A stretch of 64,000 bases of DNA, from positions 62,001 to 126,000 of the forward strand of contig NZ_CP159805.1 in NCBI RefSeq assembly GCF_048087625.1, given 5' to 3'. The stretch is from Pseudothioglobus sp905182815 (GTDB taxonomy: Bacteria; Pseudomonadota; Gammaproteobacteria; PS1; Pseudothioglobaceae). Below, piece after piece: positions 34,787 through 42,709 of this stretch (its first letter is position 1; the number at the start of each line of letters is the position of its first letter). The notes below the pieces were generated by a model. It ran no database searches and was not told the DNA's origin. It was given only the letters and a program-made list of their open reading frames with translations. The position numbers and the translations under genes are program-made.

Positions 34787-36004
34787 TTAGCTAGTTCTTT
34801 CGGCGGCCCTTAATCTTTTAATTGGCCTTTCGTCAATGAAGACATGAATAAGCGCTGTAATTGCTGCAATAATTGCAGCCCACCACCACACCTGGTTGTA
34901 TGATCCTGTTGTATCAAAAAGGTATCCGCCTAGCCATACGCCTGTGAATGAGCCAATTTGGTGATTCAAAAAAACAATACCATATAAGGTGCCCATAAAT
35001 CTTAATCCAAACATCTGCGCGACTAGGCCCGAAGTAGGGGGGACTGTAGCTAGCCAAAGCAACCCGGTTGCAAAGGAGAATGCGTAGATTGTAAAAGTTG
35101 AAATTGGAATTACAAGAAATAAAACAATCACAATAGACCTTGCGCCATATATAAAAGCTAGTATCCATTTTTTTGAATAAATACCTGAAAGGTGACCCGA
35201 AACTAAAGAGCCAAAAATATTACTAAGGCCAATAATTGCTAGGCTTGCTGCAGCAATTGAGCTGTCAAAACCCTTATCCGCAAGATAAGAAGGCATATGA
35301 ACCGTGATAAATGCCAGCTGAAAGCCACAAACAAAAAAACCTGCAATTAAAAGCCAATAATGAATATGTCCTGATGCCTCATTAAGGGCCTCTCTGAGGT
35401 TTTGAGAGGGCTCATTATCAACATTGCTGTTCGTTTTTTCATCGCCTTTAAATACTGGCGCGAAAAGAATCATCGACAGTGCGCCTATTGCCATTATTAT
35501 TAGTGCTGTTTGCCATCCATAAGCAACTAGAAATTCTCGCGCAACAGGAATAAAAAGGAATTGTCCAGCAGAGCCTGCAGCAGTTCCAACACCTAAGGCA
35601 AGTGCTCTTTTTTCTGGACTAACCATTCTCGCCATAGCAGGAAGAATAACGCCCAGACCAGTTCCGGCAATTCCCATTCCTATAAGTATTCCAGCGCCTA
35701 TATGAAGACTCATAAAGCTATCTGCAGTGGCCGTCACATATAGACCTAAAGAATAAAGAATGGTCCCAACTATAACTACTCTTGCAGTTCCAAACTTATC
35801 AGCAAATGCGCCTGCAAGAGGTTGAGTTAAGCCCCAAAAAAGATTTTGCAGGGCTAATGAGAAAGCAAAGACTTCACGACCATAGCCAAAGGTTTCAGAA
35901 ACTGGCTTAAGAAAAAGTCCTAGTGATGATCTAAAGCCAAAATTAATAGCCAAAAGGATGCACGCTAATGCAATTGCTAGACTTAATATTTTTTTATTTT
36001 GCAT
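34787..36004 (-). CDS. Major facilitator superfamily transporter
   Basis: A 405-residue protein with 12 predicted helices. The A-motif after helix 2 reads GAFADKFGTARVV, and the central loop (about 195-215) is hydrophilic. It looks like the OFA/monocarboxylate or NarK-like group of 400-residue MFS carriers, without a substrate-specific signature that I recognise. It is divergent from the GATase gene and thereby from the methyl-transfer operon, so uptake of a methylated substrate or an organic acid is possible but unproven. Confidence 0.9.
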   Translation of the reverse strand: MQNKKILSLAIALACILLAINFGFRSSLGLFLKPVSETFGYGREVFAFSLALQNLFWGLTQPLAGAFADKFGTARVVIVGTILYSLGLYVTATADSFMSLHIGAGILIGMGIAGTGLGVILPAMARMVSPEKRALALGVGTAAGSAGQFLFIPVAREFLVAYGWQTALIIMAIGALSMILFAPVFKGDEKTNSNVDNEPSQNLREALNEASGHIHYWLLIAGFFVCGFQLAFITVHMPSYLADKGFDSSIAAASLAIIGLSNIFGSLVSGHLSGIYSKKWILAFIYGARSIVIVLFLVIPISTFTIYAFSFATGLLWLATVPPTSGLVAQMFGLRFMGTLYGIVFLNHQIGSFTGVWLGGYLFDTTGSYNQVWWWAAIIAAITALIHVFIDERPIKRLRAAERTS

Positions 36005-36118
36005 CAGATCAATATTCTTTTAACGTTGCGATAGTATAACCATAATTATTTGACGAGCCTTTATATAAGTATTAATATAGCCCACACTTGTTTTAATTAA
36101 TTTTAATTAGAGAGCTAT

Positions 36119-36832
36119 ATGCGCATACTGGTTTTTCAACATGTCGACTGTGAACATCCTGGATCTTTAAGGCAGTTTTTAGCTGAGGATGGAATTGAGT
36201 GGGATGCAGTTTATTTGCATCGAGGTGATAAAATCCCAAGCTTTGATAATTATGACGCGCTTTGGGTAATGGGCGGCCCAATGGATGTCTGGGATATAGA
36301 GGAAAATCCCTGGTTGGTTGATGAAAAAGCAGCAATTAGGCATTGGGTCCGAGTCTTAGGTAAACCATATTTAGGACTATGTTTAGGCCATCAGTTGCTT
36401 GCAGATGCGCTTGGAGGAACCTGCGGCCCTCAAAAAATACCTGAAATTGGCGTTCTTGAAGTTGAACTAACTGATGAGGGAAAGTCAGATCCACTTTTCA
36501 AAGGTACAGCTCATCATCAGCAATGCCTTCAATGGCACTCTGTCAGGGTGGCACAAGCTCCAGAAGGTGCTGTTATTTTAGCTAAGTCAGATGCCTGCTC
36601 TATTCAAGCAATGCGGATAGGAGTAAACGCATGGTCAATGCAATATCATGTTGAAATAGAGTCAGATACTGTCGAAAACTGGGGCGCTATCCCTGCTTAT
36701 GCAGAAGCTTTAATAAATACACTTGGCCAGGGCGCATTGTCAGATCTTAAAAAAAATACTGATGAAAATATGAGTCAATGTTTGAGTTGCGCAAAACAAA
36801 TTTATAAAAACTTTATGCAAGTAATGGTTTAG
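36119..36832 (+). CDS. Class I glutamine amidotransferase-like protein
   Basis: A 237-residue stand-alone type 1 GATase domain. The nucleophile elbow is GLCLGHQLLADALGG and the catalytic His lies in MQYHVEIE, followed by the C-terminal helical part. It resembles the GMP synthase-like group (COG0518) often annotated as glutamine amidotransferase or gamma-glutamyl hydrolase. It stands just upstream of the corrinoid operon but has its own 272-nt spacer. Its 3' end is followed by a near copy of its last codons. Function unassigned. Confidence 0.88.
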   Translation: MRILVFQHVDCEHPGSLRQFLAEDGIEWDAVYLHRGDKIPSFDNYDALWVMGGPMDVWDIEENPWLVDEKAAIRHWVRVLGKPYLGLCLGHQLLADALGGTCGPQKIPEIGVLEVELTDEGKSDPLFKGTAHHQQCLQWHSVRVAQAPEGAVILAKSDACSIQAMRIGVNAWSMQYHVEIESDTVENWGAIPAYAEALINTLGQGALSDLKKNTDENMSQCLSCAKQIYKNFMQVMV

Positions 36833-36913
36833 TTAAATTCAAGTTTTTTACATAACAAATTTATAAAAATTTTATGGAATTAAAAGTTTAGTTGAATTCA
36901 AGTTTTTTTGTGA
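36796..36913 (+). repeat. 59-bp tandem duplication spanning the GATase gene end
   Basis: Unit 1 (36796-36854) and unit 2 (36855-36913) share ACAAATTTATAAAAA-type, GTTTAGTT and ATTCAAGTTTTTT blocks. Unit 2 still reads, from 36856, as QIYKNFMELKV plus stop TAG, against QIYKNFMQVMV plus stop in the gene itself. It is out of frame with the gene and follows its stop, so it is a non-coding fossil of the duplication. The units have diverged by several substitutions. Confidence 0.85.
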
Positions 36914-36924
36914 ATTATTTCACA
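36909..36924 (+). promoter_or_regulatory. Candidate CRP/FNR-family binding site
   Basis: TGTGAATTATTTCACA is exactly TGTGA-N6-TCACA, the CRP consensus palindrome. It sits in the GATase-corrinoid protein spacer, centred about 115 nt upstream of the -35 box of the promoter at 37029. That is rather far for direct class I activation. A second promoter or repression is possible. Confidence 0.6.
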
Positions 36925-37028
36925 TCTATAGATAAGTAAAATAATCATATATAACAACATCTTAAAGGTAAATTCGTTCTAAATTATCATACGAATTATT
37001 TAAATAAAATAAAATGTAAATTTAATGA

Positions 37029-37057
37029 TTGACACCGAATTTAATTCAAGGTATCTT
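37029..37057 (+). promoter_or_regulatory. Sigma70 promoter of the corrinoid methyl-transfer operon
   Basis: TTGACA (37029-37034), a 17-nt spacer, and TATCTT (37052-37057), followed about 48 nt later by the corrinoid-protein ATG. The -35 is consensus and the spacing ideal. It is the best promoter seen in the window. AAGGGG precedes the ATG. Confidence 0.75.
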
Positions 37058-37104
37058 TCCGTTTTTTAAGTGTTTTATTTTACATCCTAGCTAAGGGGAA
37101 ACTA

Positions 37105-37809
37105 ATGAGTGATGAAGATGATTTTGACCTAAATGACTTAGATGATAAGGAATTAGTCGAGCAGATTCAAGATGATCTTTATGACGGCCTTGACGCAGAG
37201 GTCACTGAAGGCACTGAAATTTTGCTTGCTCGGGGCTGGGACGCTAACGATGTATTAGGTCAGGCTTTGGTTGGGGGCATGAAAATTGTAGGAGTAGACT
37301 TTAGGGATGGTATTTTATTTGTACCTGAGGTTCTTAAGTGTGCTGGAGCTATGAAGGGCGGAATGGGAATACTCAGGCCTATTCTTGCAGAGTCTGCAGA
37401 AGACACTTCATTAGGCAAGTTTGTTATTGGAACCGTTAAAGGCGATATTCACGACATTGGTAAAAACTTAGTTGCTATGATGTGTGAAGGTGCTGGGTTT
37501 GAGGTTATTAATTTAGGTATCAATAATCCTGTAGAAAATTATCTTGAAGCTATTGATGAGCATGAGCCAGTAATTGTTGGTATGTCTGCTTTACTTACAA
37601 CAACTATGCCTTATATGGGAGTTGTTGTTGAAGAGATGGAAAAAAGAGGGATGCGTAAAGATACTCATATAATGTGTGGTGGTGCGCCATTGAACCAAGA
37701 ATTTGCTGATGCAATTGGAGTCCCTGCATATGGCCGCGATGCTGCAAGAAGCGCTGAAATGGCTGAGGAGCATGTTCTTAGTTTGCGTAAAAAGCGTGAT
37801 CATCGATAA
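37105..37809 (+). CDS. Corrinoid (cobalamin-binding) methyltransferase-associated protein
   Basis: A 234-residue protein of the MtbC/MttC/MtgC type: a helical cap (about 15-95) and a B12-binding Rossmann domain. GDIHDIGKN gives the DxHxxG motif with His116 as lower cobalt ligand, plus GMSALLTTTMPYM and GGAPLNQEFADAIG. It carries the methyl group between the substrate methyltransferase (MttB-like) and the methyl-THF methyltransferase downstream. The N-terminus is unusually acidic (DEDDFDLNDLDD) and the C-terminus basic (RKKRDHR). It is the first gene of the operon and overlaps the next by 14 nt. Confidence 0.93.
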   Translation: MSDEDDFDLNDLDDKELVEQIQDDLYDGLDAEVTEGTEILLARGWDANDVLGQALVGGMKIVGVDFRDGILFVPEVLKCAGAMKGGMGILRPILAESAEDTSLGKFVIGTVKGDIHDIGKNLVAMMCEGAGFEVINLGINNPVENYLEAIDEHEPVIVGMSALLTTTMPYMGVVVEEMEKRGMRKDTHIMCGGAPLNQEFADAIGVPAYGRDAARSAEMAEEHVLSLRKKRDHR

Positions 37810-38440
37810 GAAAAATATTGACAAGACTAAAAAAAGATTAGTTTTAGGCTGTGGCGCATTAGTATATGACCTTCTAAGGCTAATCAAGCAAAACCCATCA
37901 CTTTCAGATAAAGTAAATTTGCAATGTTTGCCAGCCAGCTGGCATAACAGCCCTCAATTAATTGCTCCTGGCGTTGAAGAATATTTATCTGAGAATTCTC
38001 ATCTTTATGAGGAGATATATATTGCGTATGCAGACTGCGGAACTGGAGGCGCGCTTGATAGAGTTCTAGAAAAGTTTGATGCAAAACGTATAGAGGGTGC
38101 GCATTGCTATGAGTTTTTTGCTGGAACAGATGTTTTTGAGCGGTTATCAGAAGAAGAGCTAGGTACTTTTTATTTAACAGATTATTTAGTTAAAAATTTT
38201 AATAGAATCATGATTAAGGGTTTGGGGCTTGATAAGCATCCTGAGCTTTTTGAGGTTTATTTTAAGCATTATAAAAAATTAGTGTATTTGGCTCAAACTG
38301 AAAATGAGCAGTGGCAAAAAGATGCTCAGCAGTATGCTAAAGATTTTGGCTTTGAGTATGAATATCGACTTGTAGGAACCGGAAGCCTTGATGTTGTTTT
38401 TGAAGAAATTGATATCCAGCCATTGGAAATAAAAGATTAA
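37796..38440 (+). CDS. DUF1638 protein
   Basis: A 214-residue protein of the DUF1638 family: near the start LVLGCGALVYDLLRLIKQ, then CLPASWHNSP, YIAYADCGTGG and HCYEFFAG. DUF1638 genes accompany corrinoid methyltransferases in many bacteria, but their role is not established; a cobalamin- or methyl-transfer accessory role is inferred. The GTG at 37796 is chosen because the upstream part only overlaps the corrinoid gene. Overlap 14 nt. Confidence 0.85.
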   Translation: MIIDKKNIDKTKKRLVLGCGALVYDLLRLIKQNPSLSDKVNLQCLPASWHNSPQLIAPGVEEYLSENSHLYEEIYIAYADCGTGGALDRVLEKFDAKRIEGAHCYEFFAGTDVFERLSEEELGTFYLTDYLVKNFNRIMIKGLGLDKHPELFEVYFKHYKKLVYLAQTENEQWQKDAQQYAKDFGFEYEYRLVGTGSLDVVFEEIDIQPLEIKD

Positions 38441-38453
38441 TGGAGTATGTAAA

Positions 38454-38507
38454 ATGTTTAAAGAAGTAATTATAAAAAATCGCTGGAAAGCTAGGCTGGG
38501 TAAATAA
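38454..38507 (+). CDS. Micro-ORF of 17 codons coupled to the MTHFR-like gene
   Basis: ATG at 38454 with GGAG 8 nt before it, reading MFKEVIIKNRWKARLGK and ending TAA, whose last A is the start of the next ATG (TAATG). The peptide is basic. It could be a translational-coupling leader or a real micro-protein; nothing else supports function. Confidence 0.4.
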   Translation: MFKEVIIKNRWKARLGK

Positions 38508-39412
38508 TGTCATTATTAAATCTCTTTTCTTCTAAAGAAGAAAGCCCAAAAGTAAGTAATCATCTTAAGGAGTTTTTAACTGATTTTTCGATTGAAGTTA
38601 TGCCTCGCACTGCGGCAAAAATTGAAAGTTTTGAAGAGATACTTCCAAAAAATACAAGGGTTTATATTGCTCATATTGAAGGTGTTCCTATTGAAGAGAT
38701 GGTGCAGACAGCTAAACGGGTAAGCCGCGAAGGCTTCAATGTTATGCCTCACTTTCCAGCTCGGATCATTAAAGATAAGAGTGCCTTAGAAGAGTGGATA
38801 AATATTTATCAAGGTGAGGCGGGCATTAATCAAGCGCTGCTTTTAGCTGGGGGAGTGGACAAGCCACATGGTGTGTTTGAAGATTCAATGCAGCTTGTAG
38901 AGACAGAGCTATTTGAAAAATATAATTTTAAAAACTTACACTTTGCAGGCCACCCGGAAGGTAATAAAGATATTGACAACGATGGTTCAAATAAAAATGT
39001 CGATGACGCGCTGCAATGGAAGCAAAAATTTAATGAGCGCTCAGATATTGATATCGCAATAACAACCCAGTTTTGTTTTGAAGCAGAGCCAGTAATCGAA
39101 TGGGCAAACTCATTGACTAATAATGGAATAAATATACCAATTCATATTGGAGTAGCTGGACCCGCAAAACTTCAAACTTTAATTAAGTTTTCAATTGCTT
39201 GTGGAGTTGGTCCTTCATTAAAGGTACTGCAAAAAAGAGCAAAAGATGTGAAGAAACTATTACTTCCATTTGATCCAAATGACTTTTTAGAGACTTTAGC
39301 TAAACATAAAAAAGAAAATCCAAAATTTAATATCAGTAATATTCATTTTTTCCCTCTAGGTGGTATAAATACAAATGCTTCATGGATTAAAAATGCAATT
39401 AATAATTCATAG
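38507..39412 (+). CDS. Methylenetetrahydrofolate reductase-like protein
   Basis: A 301-residue TIM-barrel protein resembling MetF: SIEVMPRT (with the conserved Glu of SFE in MetF), GFNVMPHFPARII, LLLAGGVDKPHG, LHFAGHPEGN, ITTQFCFEAE and IPIHIGVAGPA. It is the MTHFR variant found in bacterial corrinoid methyl-transfer clusters, and would interconvert methyl-THF and methylene-THF, here probably in the oxidative direction. The electron carrier is unknown. It is coupled to a micro-ORF through TAATG and followed by the methyltransferase gene. Confidence 0.88.
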   Translation: MSLLNLFSSKEESPKVSNHLKEFLTDFSIEVMPRTAAKIESFEEILPKNTRVYIAHIEGVPIEEMVQTAKRVSREGFNVMPHFPARIIKDKSALEEWINIYQGEAGINQALLLAGGVDKPHGVFEDSMQLVETELFEKYNFKNLHFAGHPEGNKDIDNDGSNKNVDDALQWKQKFNERSDIDIAITTQFCFEAEPVIEWANSLTNNGINIPIHIGVAGPAKLQTLIKFSIACGVGPSLKVLQKRAKDVKKLLLPFDPNDFLETLAKHKKENPKFNISNIHFFPLGGINTNASWIKNAINNS

Positions 39413-39426
39413 AAGGAGTAAGTAAA

Positions 39427-40323
39427 TTGACAACAACAACACTATCCTCATTATCAAAAGAGGTAACTATTGGCTTTGGCCATCCATTTGTAATGATTGG
39501 TGAAAGAATAAATCCAACTGGCAGAAAAATTCTAGCTGCAGAAATGAAGGTTGGTGATTACTCACGTGTAGTTGCTGATGCTATTGCGCAGGTTGCTGCA
39601 GGCGCACAAATGTTAGATATAAATGCAGGCATCCCTCTTGCAGATGAGCCAGCAATTCTTGCTGAAGCAATAAGACAAGTTCAAGCCGTTGTGGACGTTC
39701 CTATTTCAATTGACTCATCAATTATTGAAGCCCTTGCATCTGGCCTAGAAGCCTATCAGGGAAGAGCACTAGTAAATTCTGTCACGGGTGAAACTGAAAA
39801 TTTGGAGAGAGTGCTTCCACTAGTTAAAAAGTATGGCGCAGCAGTTGTAGCGATCTCTAATGATGAAACTGGTATTAGTGAAGATCCAAACGAGCGTTTT
39901 AAGGTTGCTAAAAAGATTGTTGAACACGCTGCAGACTATGGAATTAAGCCAGAAGATGTAGTTGTTGACCCATTAGTTATGCCAATTGGTGCGATTTCTC
40001 AAGCTGGCAATCAAGTTTTTGAGTTAGTAAGGAAGCTTCGTAGTGAGTTAAAAGTTAATACAACGTGCGGTGCATCAAATGTTAGTTTTGGCTTACCACA
40101 ACGAAATGGTATTAATAATGCTTTCCTTCCTATGTTAATTGCAGCAGGAATGACTTCTGCAATTGTAAACCCATTACACCCAGAGTTAGTTCAGGCAATT
40201 AGAGCTGGAGATGTTTTAACGGGTGTTGATGATGGTTGTGGAAGTTGGATTAAAGCCTACAGAGAGCCAACAGCTGATGGAAGTGATGTTAGGGATGGGA
40301 GACGCCGCAGAAAACGTGCGTAA
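39427..40323 (+). CDS. Methyltetrahydrofolate:corrinoid methyltransferase
   Basis: A 298-residue pterin-binding TIM-barrel protein: MIGERINPTGRKILAAE, MLDINAGIP, VPISIDSSI, LVNSVTGE and NTTCGASNVSFGLPQR are the AcsE/MtgA-type (CFeSP/MeTr) motifs. It passes the methyl from the methylated corrinoid protein to THF. TTG start with AAGGAG upstream. The C-terminus is conspicuously basic (DGRRRRKRA), as are a tail and an N-terminus in neighbouring proteins. Confidence 0.92.
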   Translation: MTTTTLSSLSKEVTIGFGHPFVMIGERINPTGRKILAAEMKVGDYSRVVADAIAQVAAGAQMLDINAGIPLADEPAILAEAIRQVQAVVDVPISIDSSIIEALASGLEAYQGRALVNSVTGETENLERVLPLVKKYGAAVVAISNDETGISEDPNERFKVAKKIVEHAADYGIKPEDVVVDPLVMPIGAISQAGNQVFELVRKLRSELKVNTTCGASNVSFGLPQRNGINNAFLPMLIAAGMTSAIVNPLHPELVQAIRAGDVLTGVDDGCGSWIKAYREPTADGSDVRDGRRRRKRA

Positions 40324-40331
40324 CAATAATA

Positions 40332-40742
40332 ATGACCAGTATTGACTATAGAGGATCTTGCGTTTGCGGCCAAACAAGCTATAGCGCCTTGGATTTGGCT
40401 GACGTATCCTATTGCCACTGCGTGCAGTGCCGAAAAATGACTGGTCACTATATGGCTGCATGCCAAGCCAAAAGAGATAAAATTAAAATTATTGGAAAAA
40501 TTAAATGGTTTTATACTCATGAGGACTCAAGGCATGGTTTTTGTGATAATTGTGGAGCACATATGTTTTGGCAAAACGACAGTTTGTCAACTATAAGCGT
40601 AACTGCCGGTAGTTTAGAAGATGCAAAAAATTTGAATGTGAAACATAATATTTTTACTGAAGAGAAAGGGTGTTATTACACAATTAGCCCCAATGAAACT
40701 CAAATTGAGGGCTATGGTAAAAGCCATAATAGCAAGGAGTAG
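40332..40742 (+). CDS. GFA/CENP-V domain protein
   Basis: A 136-residue protein of the glutathione-dependent formaldehyde-activating (GFA) superfamily. GSCVCGQTSY and CHCVQCRKMTGHYMAA carry the zinc Cys, with GFCDNCGAHMFWQNDS further on. The name does not prove formaldehyde chemistry; many members have other or unknown roles. Its presence between methyl-THF methyltransferase and corrinoid activase suggests handling of a one-carbon intermediate, but this is inference. The start is 9 nt after the methyltransferase stop. Confidence 0.85.
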   Translation: MTSIDYRGSCVCGQTSYSALDLADVSYCHCVQCRKMTGHYMAACQAKRDKIKIIGKIKWFYTHEDSRHGFCDNCGAHMFWQNDSLSTISVTAGSLEDAKNLNVKHNIFTEEKGCYYTISPNETQIEGYGKSHNSKE

Positions 40743-40746
40743 TATT

Positions 40747-42687
40747 TTGGAAGATGTCCAGCAAGTTTGCTTTACCCCGTCAGGACGCCAATTCAAGGGT
40801 GAGGCTGGAGATACTTTGCTGCAAGTTGCTCAAGATGCAGGAGTAGCTATACGCTCATTATGTGGTGGCTATGGGCAGTGCCATCAATGCTGGATTGAGG
40901 TGTCTGAGGGCTCACATCCTAAATTTGGTGTTGATTGTAAGCCTGAAAATGTTAGCGGAATTACCAGTCTAGAAAAACAATTAATCATCGATAATCCAAG
41001 TTACAAAGGTAAGCGACTCGCATGTCAAACTTGTATCCAGGGTGACTTAGTAGTAGATGTTCCTGAAGATAGCCAAGAACATAAGGCCTATATAAGTAAA
41101 AAAAATGCTAAACAAAATTATTCTATTTCAAGTTCAATCACTCTTTTAGATTGCACACTTGAAGAGTCAACATTGGATGAAAATCCCTCCGCCTCAGAAA
41201 ACCTATTGGCGCAACTTGAAAAGCAAGGTGTCAAGGCAAGTATTGACTTCAACCTATTAAGAGGTTTGCAGCCTTTAATTCATGAAACTAAGGGAAATCT
41301 TACTGTTGCGGTTAGGGATAAAAATCAAATTGTTGCAGCCTATCCCCAAGGGAGTCATAAAGTATTTGGAGGTGCAATTGATATTGGTTCTACCACTTTA
41401 GCCCTTTATGTATATGATTTGAAAAATGGTAAGTTGGTCTTTGAGTCTTCTGCAATGAATCCTCAGATTCGATTTGGCGAAGACCTAATGAGTAGAGTTT
41501 CTTATGTAATGATGAATAAAGGTGGTGATGAAAAATTGACTGTTGCAGTAAGAAATAAGATTACAGAGATGCTGCATGAGGCTTGTGAAAATCTAGAGAT
41601 TGAGTGGGATAAATTATTAGAGGTTGTGCTAGTTGGCAATCCAATTATGCACCATATATTTTTTGGGATTTCACCTGTAGAACTTGGTCAGGCCCCATTT
41701 ACATTGGCAATAAGGGGCTGGCTTGATGTTGACGCAAAAGACTTGGGCTTTGATTTACACCCTAAAACAAGACTGTCATTTTTGCCGTTAATTGCGGGCC
41801 ATGTTGGCGCTGATACTGCTGCAGCTTATCTTAGTCAAATGGACACAATGCACTCTGAAACAACCTTACTGGTTGATATTGGAACCAATGCAGAAATTAT
41901 GCTTGCTAAAGATGGGCGAGTGTATGCCACATCCTCTCCAACAGGACCAGCCTTTGAGGGCGCTGAAATTTCCTCTGGAGTAAGAGCAACCTATGGGGCT
42001 ATCGAGAGAGTAAGGATAGATAAAGATACTCTGAAGGTTCGATTTAAAGTGATTGGATGCGATGCGTGGTCAGACGAGCCAGACTATGAAATGCTTAAAA
42101 TGCAGGCAGTTGGCATATGTGGAAGTGGAATTATTGAAGCTATTGTGGCGCTTGCTGAGGCAGGTATTATTGATCAAAGTGGACTTTTTGTTGAATCAAT
42201 TGCACCAGAGCTTTTCTCAAAGAAAGGAAATACATCTCGTTTTTTATTAGTTGAGCAAGGTGATAAATCGATTTATGTAGAACAAGTAGATATTCGCTCT
42301 ATTCAATTGGCTAAGGCCGCATTATCTGCTGGTGTTTCTATACTGATGGATTATCTTGAGTGCACTGAGTTTGATAAAGTATTATTAGCAGGGGCTTTTG
42401 GCGCTCACTTAGATGCCAGATATGTTGCTCTTTTGGATATCATTCCAACCTCAACTGCAGAAAAGATTATTTCAGTAGGTAATGCTGCTGGCGTTGGTGC
42501 TAGCGCTGCATTATTAGATGTTAAAAAGCGAAAAATAATTATTGATGCAGTAGACAAAGTTGTTAAAATTGAAACTGCTACTGAGCCAAAATTCCAAGAG
42601 TATTTTGTTGATGCAATGAAATTCACTGTATCACCAGTAAAACAACAGCAAACCAATAAAGTTAGACGCCGCAAAAGAGCGCCTTAG
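40747..42687 (+). CDS. Corrinoid-activating protein (RamA-like, 2Fe-2S + DUF4445/ASKHA)
   Basis: A 646-residue protein. An N-terminal plant-type ferredoxin (about 1-95; LCGGYGQCHQCWIEV and CQTCIQG hold the Cys ligands) is followed by an ASKHA ATPase-like domain with GGAIDIGSTTLALYVYDL, VLVGNPIMHHIFFG, LLVDIGTNAEIML and AGAFGAHLDARYV. That is the reductive activase that returns Co(II) corrinoid to Co(I) at ATP cost. TTG at 40747 with AAGGAG 7 nt before is preferred to upstream in-frame Met codons, which overlap the GFA gene. Its tail is basic (VRRRKRAP). Confidence 0.92.
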   Translation: MEDVQQVCFTPSGRQFKGEAGDTLLQVAQDAGVAIRSLCGGYGQCHQCWIEVSEGSHPKFGVDCKPENVSGITSLEKQLIIDNPSYKGKRLACQTCIQGDLVVDVPEDSQEHKAYISKKNAKQNYSISSSITLLDCTLEESTLDENPSASENLLAQLEKQGVKASIDFNLLRGLQPLIHETKGNLTVAVRDKNQIVAAYPQGSHKVFGGAIDIGSTTLALYVYDLKNGKLVFESSAMNPQIRFGEDLMSRVSYVMMNKGGDEKLTVAVRNKITEMLHEACENLEIEWDKLLEVVLVGNPIMHHIFFGISPVELGQAPFTLAIRGWLDVDAKDLGFDLHPKTRLSFLPLIAGHVGADTAAAYLSQMDTMHSETTLLVDIGTNAEIMLAKDGRVYATSSPTGPAFEGAEISSGVRATYGAIERVRIDKDTLKVRFKVIGCDAWSDEPDYEMLKMQAVGICGSGIIEAIVALAEAGIIDQSGLFVESIAPELFSKKGNTSRFLLVEQGDKSIYVEQVDIRSIQLAKAALSAGVSILMDYLECTEFDKVLLAGAFGAHLDARYVALLDIIPTSTAEKIISVGNAAGVGASAALLDVKKRKIIIDAVDKVVKIETATEPKFQEYFVDAMKFTVSPVKQQQTNKVRRRKRAP

Positions 42688-42709
42688 TTATAAATTAGGA
42701 GAAATTGTA

